Assembly (NCBI GenBank): GCA_964036155.1
Contig: OZ038422.1
Location: 39,579,201 to 39,643,200, forward strand
Direction of reading: 5' to 3'
Length of the DNA stretch: 64,000 nt
From: Diploscapter coronatus
Taxonomy: Eukaryota > Nematoda > Chromadorea > Rhabditida > Rhabditidae
The notes beneath the pieces are model-generated. The model searched no databases. It worked only from the letters and a program-made list of their open reading frames with translations, and had not been told where the DNA came from. This document shows, in pieces, positions 56,249 through 64,000 of this stretch; within the stretch, counting starts at the first letter, position 1; the number at the start of each line of letters is the position of its first letter. A program made the translations under genes and the position numbers.

Positions 56249-57875
56249 TTTTGATCGAGTGAATCCCTGAAATGAAGCTTCTTTTCAATTGGTCGAAGGA
56301 TGAAATAAATGAAACAAGAACAAGAGAGGACACTACAAAAAGAGAGAGTGGAAAGATGTAGAGAGGGAATGAACAGTGTCGCTAGGCGGCACTGGCGGGA
56401 AAAGATGAGATACTAGGGGGAAAGGCGAGAGATTAGAGAAGGAGAGTGAATTAGATATAGTGAGCCTCTAACAATTAAGAAGTTTCTAGTCGAAAGAATC
56501 GCAAAAACGCCGTTCGAAATGGACACATTTTGGCAAACTTCAAACTGTGTGGAAACAGACAGACACAAATTACGGCCTGACTTCTGGCATAGAACCATTT
56601 TATTAGATTTATCGTCGATCTAGATAGGTTTTTGAGACATTCAGAATTTGAAGGGTACTTCCTTCCTAAATTATTGCGAAAAAAGAATAAAAGAAAGTTC
56701 ACTAATGATTTACTAGAAAAATATAAGCAAATCTTGTTAAAAATAGAAAAAAAACAAAGATAAGTTGTGAATGACCGACTACTTGAGACTAGATGCATGT
56801 ACGTGTTCGAGCCACGTAGGGAGCATTTTTTTCCAAAATTCCGGAACCTTAATATCAGAAAATAGCAAACATTTTCTCGTTCATAATCGATTTTTCTCTT
56901 TGTTTTTAGTCAATTTTGATTCATATGTACTTGTATTTCAGTCATAATGTCTTCTATCTATCACTGGAACCTTAGGTCCGACTTTTCCGGACTTCAGGAC
57001 CTTAGGACCAAGACTTTTCTTTTAAAATAAAGCCTTTTCCACTCTTACATTAAAATTAGTATTCATAAATCTAGATTAGCTTTTAGGATTGAAAATAGTA
57101 TTTATATTTAGAGTCCCGAGTTTCGTCCCCTTGCAAAAACGTGGTGTTTGAAGGGGGAAAGTTACCAATAGTACTGCTTTCAGATCTTTATTTGGCAGTT
57201 TTCTAGTTTCCTAATAGATAGCGAAGAATGACACCTGACAGAAGATACAAAGAAAACTTTTGCTATAAGAGACTTTCGAAAACAATTTATTCTACAAAAA
57301 TGAATAGAAATATCCTGTAAAATCTCATAGGCCCTGTAAGGTCATCCAACTACACTTATTTATTGTCTTGATTCATTGCTTGAAACCGCGTTGCTGTAGT
57401 ACAACGGTGCTTCAAACATACGGCATCGTTTTAACCACGCCTTAACTATGGAAAATGAGAAAAATTTCAAGTGTTTTCGGAAAAAGTCGTGCCTGCACCT
57501 GTAGAATTTTTTCAGAGTCAACCATTCTTTTATTTTGAAAGTCTATTGGTTGAGTTATGATGACATACTAATAGTTTCTGGATAGGTTAGCTATTGTCAG
57601 ATTAACGAGTTTTTTCGAAAATGTTTCTTACAAATCACTAACATTTTGGCCAATTTCTATAGTCAAGAGCACTTTTCAAAAAAAAATTCGTAGATACCCT
57701 GTTGTAAATTGGATCAGCCTAAAATTTTGATATATCAGTAAACATGTGACAAAAATTTGGGCCGGATTACTTCATGTCTTGCGGGTAGGAAGGCCAAAAA
57801 GTCGTAGGGGTCTTATAATTATGAACAGCAGTGTAGATCCCGTTCAATTCTACGTCATTCGGACTTGCTAGACTA
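56249..57875. other. Spacer between D1 promoter side and Kelch copy C
   Basis: AT-rich. No gene, RNA gene or repeat with support. A short T-arm-like hairpin near 56786-56812 (loop TTCGAGC) has no other tRNA parts around it. Confidence 0.5.
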
Positions 57876-58270
57876 CGATCATAAATATAAAGACAATTTT
57901 AACCAAAGGCTTTTTGAAAGTGGTCACGACACACCTCCAAAATCACCTGCAGAATCAATGAAGAGGAAATAGTGCATGAAAAGATACAGAAAGTACCGAG
58001 TAAGTGACCCCAAGATCCACTTGTCAAATTCTTTATCCTTCTCATTCAGTTCTCAATGCTCGTCTTCTATGAATGGTCATTTTTCTTTCTTATTTATTTT
58101 TAGCTTCAATTTGTATATTTCCGACATGGAATCTCAACTTGATGTCATTTAAATAGGGTTACTTTCACTTTTAAATCATTAATTGCAGACTTTCTCGTTC
58201 GATCAGTACTCTTTTACTAGTTCCATTTTGAAATAATATTATGGTGATTGTTTAGGTCTCTTAACAAAGA
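57876..58270. repeat. Upstream repeat unit of Kelch copy C
   Basis: Third copy of the roughly 395-base unit. Its left boundary falls just after TAGACTACGATCATAAA; in copy B the boundary is CTATGATCATAAA, so both duplications share nearly the same breakpoint. Confidence 0.75.
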
Positions 58271-60622
58271 TGCTAGCCAGTTTACCAGTCGAAATGATAT
58301 TGTTGATCTGCGAATATCCCGAATTCAAAGACCTGGGACAACTGGCCTGGACTAGCAATCGAATGATGCAAATAATCAAGAGATATTTGCCGAAAGCGCT
58401 CGAGAGGAAAACTTTATTCTATCGTAGGAAAATGTTTCTCGTATAGGCGAAAATTAATTTTAGTATTTAGTGCCTTATAAAAAGAACGATGTTAGAGAAG
58501 GAAGACTTTGTCTGTTTGATTCGCATACTAATTCTGTTGAGCAGATTGCGAAATTTAATTGTTTCAGGCCATGGGAAGTTACAACTACAAAAGATAAGGT
58601 AGATTAGTTTATTTTTCATTACCAATTTTGTAAATTTTAGATTTTCGCAGTTGGATTTTCTAGCAAATCGTTTGAGATATATGACTTGAATACTCGACAA
58701 ATTTCAAGAGGTCTGTTCAACAAATCCATGAATGATCGATTCAAAGAATTTTACAGGTCCAGCCCATCCTGAATGGCGTCATTCGGCATCTGTGGCTTAT
58801 TTCAAAGACAAATTGTATTATTTGGGTGGAAGGATTCCTAAAGCAAGAGAATATACGAATCGAGTTGATGTAAGAAGATCGAATGAAAGTCCATGAAATA
58901 GTTTATTCAGGTTTTAATCGATGGAAGATGGCAACCAGGACCTGCTTTTCCTCTTCCAATTGGTCATGCTCGAACAATAACATGCGATAAAATTTTATGC
59001 GGTCACATTATAGCATATTCATTATTGTAATTATGGATATTCAGCTATTGATGGATGGGATAGTAAAATGATATATCGATTATCAGACGATGAACGGGAA
59101 TGGATCGAAATTGGAGAGATTCCAGAAAAACGAAGTTCATTTGGAGTTAAATCTCTAAATGGAAGAATTTACATTATTGGGGGATGGAAGTCGTTAATTT
59201 TATATGATAGATAGTGTATCATTATATATTTAGTAATGGAAGAGCATTAAAATCCTGTCTGAGTTTCGACCCCTCAGCTCCAGTCGACAGTCGAATTTCT
59301 CAAATCGTTGATATGAATTATGTAAGATATTACCATTCGCTCATTGCCGCTAACGAGAAATTGTATGCGATCGGAGGGTGAGCTGAGATTTTGGATATCT
59401 TTATATGAAATAATTGTTAACTTAGATTTCAACAATCTAATATGACAGATTTTTGTAATTCAATCGAGGAATACGATTCACAAATGAATAAATGGAGAGA
59501 AATCGGAGAAATTTATTCGCATAAAGTTTTATTCTATGGTAAGAAATTATGTTGAAAGCCAAGTAAGAGACTTTGAAATGATTCGTAATAATTTAGTTTA
59601 TTATCTGAATGATAATGATGAAGGTGAAGGAAGAATATGCTTGCTCAATTCATTTATCTGCTCAGTAGAAGAGATTGCAAAATTTCACAATTATTATAAG
59701 CCATATGAAGTAGCAACTACAGAGAATAAAGTAAGTTCTTATGTTCGTTATTTTGAATAATCTCTTGGCTTCAGATTTTTGCAATTAACGGAAGTGAATC
59801 ATTTGAAATATATGACTGGAACAATCGACAAATTTCAAGAGGTCTTATAAAAAAATTAATTATCGATTCAAAGAATTTTACAGGCTCAGATCCTCCTGAA
59901 TGGCGTAAATTTGCATCTGTGGCTTATTTCAAAGACAAATTGTATTATTTGGGTGGAGGAACAAATCGCGTTGATGTAAGAAGATCGAATGAAAGTCCAT
60001 GAAATAGTTTATTCAGGTTTTAATCGATGGAAGATGGCAAACAGGACCGACATTTCCACTTACAACTATAGTGGTTCAAGCGATAACATGCGATGGAATT
60101 TTATACGGTCACATTATAGCATATTCATTATTGTAATTATGGATATTCAGCTATTGATGGATGGGATAAAAAAATATATCGTTTATCAGACGATGAACGG
60201 GAATGGATTGAAGTTGGAGAGATTCCCGAAGTAGGAGGGTATTTCGGAGTTACATCGCTAAATGGAAAAATTTACATAACTGGAGGAGAGAGGTCGTTAA
60301 TTTTATATTATAAATAATGCATCATTATATATTTAGGGGTGACATATTAAAATCCTGTCTGTGTTTCGACCCCTCAGCTCCGGTTGACAGTCGAGTTTCT
60401 CGAATCGCTGATACGAATTATGCAAGAGAACATCATTCGCTCATTGTCGCTAACGGGAAATTGTATGCAATCGGAGGGTGAGCTGAGATTGTGATTATTT
60501 TTATACGAAACATTTGTTAACTTAGATTTCAAAACATTGAATGTGACAATTTTTGCAATTCAATCGAGGAATACGATCCACAAGCGAATAAATGGCGTGA
60601 AGTCGGAGAAATTAATATCTGA
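58271..60622 (+). CDS. F-box/Kelch-repeat protein, copy C, with two Kelch sets in series
   Basis: Starts like copy A: ATG 58271, F-box LPVEMILLICEYPEFKDLGQ. The first Kelch set runs to about 59534 (SVAYFKDKLYYLGG, SLNGRIYIIGG, NEKLYAIGG, EEYDSQMNKWREIG). Instead of a stop, the last exon continues (YSHKVLFY), uses donor GTAAGA at about 59540, and joins at about 59593 to an exon like the second exon of the other copies (YYLNDNDEGEGRICLLNSF). A second full Kelch set follows to TGA at 60620-60622 (EEYDPQANKWREVG). No second F-box exon lies between, so one protein of about 580 residues with one F-box and twice the usual blades is predicted. A separate short gene starting at the ATG at 59536 is the alternative. 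The second set is nearly identical to copy B over about 400 bases. Confidence 0.68.
59985..60385 (+). repeat. Tract nearly identical to copy B (49489-49888)
   Basis: Over about 400 bases, exons and introns together, I see one substitution (C for T at about 60150) and one A less at 60266-60270. To the left the two copies differ by indels and several codons (GGGTGGAAGGACTCC against GGGTGGAGGAACAAA), and differences resume to the right from about 60361. Confidence 0.8.
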
Positions 60623-60789
60623 AATCTTCAATTTCAACACATTTAAATGTTCATAATTTTCATATGATTTCAATAAAAAGCATCTTTGTTCAATTTCGTA
60701 CATTCTAATTCGATCCCCATGATAAAGACAACTCTCGAAGATATCCAAAAGTGATGAGGGATAATTGTAGCTGAAATAAATATTCTTTA

Positions 60790-62332
60790 AAGTATTTTAT
60801 TTCAAAATTCTGTAACCAAATCCAATATTTATTTATTTATTTAATAATAATTTCAAAGTATATAGCAGAAATAGTTAGTCGATTTCTTGTGAACAGTTAA
60901 TAAAGCAATCTTTTCTTCGGAAATAAAGGCATAAATATTTATTATAAAATTATCATTCTTTTTATTTCTACTCGTTCTCGATGAGGATTGCTGTCAACTA
61001 AGTCTTCGAAAGATTCTGATGCGATATGAAATAAGCTATATCAAAAAGGACTATTTTTATCCGTTTACTATCAATGAGTATAAAAATTATCAATTATGAA
61101 ATTATTTGATCCTAGCCTAAAGAAAACTAAACTATATAAATTCTAAAAGTCCTATCTTTATCGAGAAATTATCGTTTTGTAAATAATTTTAAAATTTGAC
61201 TATTGATCCCCGCAGACGTTAGGACGTTTTCCACCGCGAATATTCCTTATGCGATGAATTATTCCAGAGTGTTTCTGAAATGAGTAGTATTGATGAAAAA
61301 TCTGAGCGTTTGTTATGTGAGACGGGCAGTGCATGATGAAATGATGGAATTTCTGGGGATTGAAGGGAAATGTTGGAAATTTCTTGATCTCGGTCTCGAT
61401 CTCGATATTAGCATATTTGGATGAAGCATAGAATTGTAAGTACGATAGGGTAATACTTGACTCGAGATCAGGAAGTAGAGTAAGTGGGGGTTTAAGAAGG
61501 TTATTATAAGTGATTAAAGTTTGAAATTAGAATGCCGTATATTTTATGAAAAATTCATCGTTTTCTTTCAGCTAACAAAAAAATTACCAAGATGTTCACA
61601 TAAGAATTCATTCCTCGAATGAGCTTCCTTAAATCAAATTTTGATTTTGATGCTTCATGATACTTATTTCAAACCATCTTTGATTGCGATGATGCAGTTA
61701 TAGTCTTAAGAACCATTAAAGGCTCTGAATGTCATCGCTACCAATACTTAGCTTTCATTCAAAGAAGTAAGCTGCGTGATAAAAATAATAGGTCGAGAAA
61801 TTTTTCACTAATTCAGGTAATGTGGGAAAAGACCCTTTATTAACTTCGGATTTGATGAAGAGAAATGTATTTTTCTCATACTAATTAAAAATAGTAAAAA
61901 AGAAAGGGATATCAGATGGCATCTGTTTATGAAACGATAAAGTAAAGCAAAGAAGGACACTGAACTGTAAATAAATGAGATCGGTCAAATAGACGAAGTA
62001 AAAGAAGTTGGATAACAAATGATAAAAAAAATCCATATAATGTCATAACGACTGATTGTAGCTGTTAATAAAATTAACAGAAAAGAAAGACATTTTTCAA
62101 AGGACTATAATTGAAAGTAACCCGAAAGAAAGAAAGCGAAACATAATAAATAGTGATTAAATTGAATCAAATGACCGGTTTTGAAAGAGAATACTCGTGT
62201 GACCCTTTGAACAAATGGAATAAATAATTTCAAATATACTACTTGTTGTTTTACTGGGGCATGTGCACGAATTTGAATTGATGAAGGGGAAGGAGGGAGT
62301 GAAGATGATTGAGTGCAGTTGAAATGACTAGT
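60790..62332. other. Spacer between Kelch copy C and gene D2
   Basis: The left part (to about 60900) matches the copy B 3' flank. About 60910-61590 is unique. From 61595 it is the second copy of the D1 3' flank, including the conserved block at about 61610-61823. No coding gene was seen. Confidence 0.5.
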
Positions 62333-64000
62333 TCAGTGGTCGTCATCCATAAACTCATCACCCTGAATTCATATTAGTTTGTTATGTTATGTTTGATCAT
62401 TATGCATACAATTTGAAAATTCTAAAACGAATCAAGTGAAAAAGTATGCTAATGGAATGATTCGGAATTAGCAGTTTTTGACAATTGCATTCTGGCAGTT
62501 TTACAAGATGAAACAAGAATAGTGGACGCACAACTTTACAACACCTTAAAATATCATATTCCTTCTTTCAGATGCATTTCTAGGGATGATTTCTACCGAT
62601 TTTCATAAAAATAGATTTGGAAATGCATTTCAAAATGAACTTTTCAAAGTGCTGACAATGGTTGTCAAATCGTTAGTTAACTAATGATATTTTTAAATAA
62701 AGTATTTTCAATATGGTAAATGATTTTACCGCATCGGAGAAATCTGTATTTGGATCGATGTTGAGGATGGACATTCTAAAATGAGAAGATGAATTGACAG
62801 ACAGGGAGATAAAGATGATGAAAACTGACTGCTCGTCCATATCCGACATGATGGAGTTGTTTGGGGAGAACAGAATCTTCCACATGTCCGCAGTCTGGTT
62901 TGCTAGCTGAAAACATTCCGCTATTTCAAATTAAAACTCGGGGTTAATTTTAATTAAGGGTTCAGAATCTCAACGGATTTTAAACAGGAATTTCGAAACT
63001 CAAACTTGAACTCGCCAATGACTTCGAGTTTCATTTTTGAAAAATGTTGATTTTAAGTGCAATTCGACAAATTTTGTCGAAGTCTAGTCAAGTTCAACTT
63101 GGAGAAAATTTGCGAGTTCTAGTTCAAAAAACTACGAGCTCCATACATCAATAATTGTAGCATTATAATTCCAAAGAAATGACTATAACTTATGGGCTAA
63201 TTCGTTTAGAACACTCGACCTGGATTGCTCTGTATCTGTTGGAATGGTCAACCTCCTCCTTGACGTAGATGACGTGTTGCTCGTCACCCACAGCCAGGTG
63301 CAGCTCGAAGATGCGACGCTTGACCTTGTCCGTCGCCGAATCCAAATCCACTATCTGCAATTTAGAGAGTAAGATCACGAAACCAAAGATTTTATCAATG
63401 CTCTAAACATAATTGCAAATTTTCAAGTTAGGCTCTAAAAGTTTAAAATTCTTTTTTTAATAAATTAGACATGTTCTATCCGAAAAGGGCTATTCAGAGT
63501 TAGAAAAAAAACATGGGAAAATATCGCGTTGAAACGCGAAAATCTATGAAGTTACCTTCCAATCGAGAGGAATGGTTTCTTCGACCAGTTCAGACAGAAA
63601 TTTGTGGCCATTCATTGTGTCCCCTTCCTCGGTCTTTGTCTCATAGTCCATCCCGAATGTCCAGTTGACGAGTCGTTTAAGAGCGACCGCAGTAGGACTT
63701 CCTTCTTCGAATTTCGTCGAGGCCAGAGTCTGAATTTATGTCATAAAAAGGTGAATTGAAAAATGTCGATATCGAATATAAACGTGTAAAATATTCGTTT
63801 TGTTCTAGACCATTTTCCCTTTCATTTGATTGTCTTAAGAAATCGTTTACGATCTTTTCCTTTGACAAATTTTTAGAAAAACACTTTTGTTTTATTACGA
63901 AAACTCAAAATTCATTTTTGCACGATTCAAATATGAGGATTGAAAATTCTGCTAGGTATTTAATAATCGGATGGCTTATGATCAGTGATAAGCCGGTTTA
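62333..64000 (-). CDS. D2: paralogue of D1, 3' part only
   Basis: Exons corresponding to D1, reading leftward from the window edge: 63730-63556 (TLASTKFEEGSPTAVALKRL), 63358-63222 (DKVKRRIFELHLAVGDEQHV), about 62908-62832 (LANQTADMWKILFSPNNSIM), 62778-62731 (ILNIDPNTDFSDA) and a last exon ending GDEFMDDDH (stop 62333-62335). The frame is open in every exon seen. It differs from D1 in having one, not two, copies of the small acidic exon, and in many substitutions in exons (for example RGLG to LDWK). The start and F-box-like part are beyond the right edge. Function is as uncertain as for D1. Confidence 0.55.

Noticed and set aside
56786..56812. T-arm-like hairpin with loop TTCGAGC
   Set aside because: No acceptor stem, D arm or anticodon arm in the 100 bases upstream.
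57380..57450. Possible structured RNA or tRNA around GCTTGAAACCGCGTTGCTG
   Set aside because: Only a short hairpin forms; no tRNA geometry on either strand.

Overview
The window is nuclear DNA from a nematode. Genes are split into short exons by many AT-rich introns, often 40-90 bases, with GT..TTTCAG borders. The gene set is animal: ciliary dynein-2, TBCD, SLC35C2, PHAF1. Nematode-specific signs are a cuticlin-type ZP protein with a C-terminal membrane anchor, a sequence almost identical to the SL1 spliced leader, and an X-box (RFX/DAF-19 site) in front of the ciliary dynein gene. The species cannot be named from this sequence. All functional names come from recognising protein families by eye; no search was run.

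Layout: (1) 1-7081, minus: N-terminal tail of cytoplasmic dynein-2 heavy chain (DYNC2H1/che-3 type); the motor lies off the left edge. (2) 8534-13190, minus: a seven-exon HAD-family phosphatase with large introns, one holding an intron-containing tRNA-Cys-like sequence on the same strand. (3) 13.2-20.7 kb: a long stretch with no gene I can support, only imperfect tandem and inverted repeats. (4) 20697-27267, plus: a GRDP-like (DUF1399) protein with a Cys/Gly-rich tail. (5) 27980-30127, minus: PHAF1/C16orf70 (UPF0183). (6) 31687-about 34485, minus: SLC35C2-like transporter. (7) 35736-38562, minus: cuticlin-type ZP protein. (8) 39369-45510 (or 45678), minus: tubulin cofactor D.

(9) From 45.9 kb to the right edge is a young, gene-duplicating region. 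It has F-box/Kelch genes on the plus strand: a decayed 3' fragment, an intact copy A, a frameshifted copy B, and a copy C with two Kelch sets in series. These are interleaved with two copies (D1, D2) of a minus-strand gene with a weak F-box-like N-terminus and an acidic C-terminus. B-to-D1 and C-to-D2 look like one duplicated block. A stretch of about 400 bases is almost identical between B and the second half of C although its flanks have diverged, which suggests gene conversion. If both families are F-box proteins, the region is a small nursery of SCF ubiquitin-ligase substrate adaptors, a class that expands rapidly in nematodes.

Regions 1-8 are single-copy housekeeping, ciliary and cuticle genes. 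Foldback (inverted-repeat) elements are scattered through their introns and spacers; the most striking is a nearly perfect 50-base-arm hairpin inside a TBCD intron.
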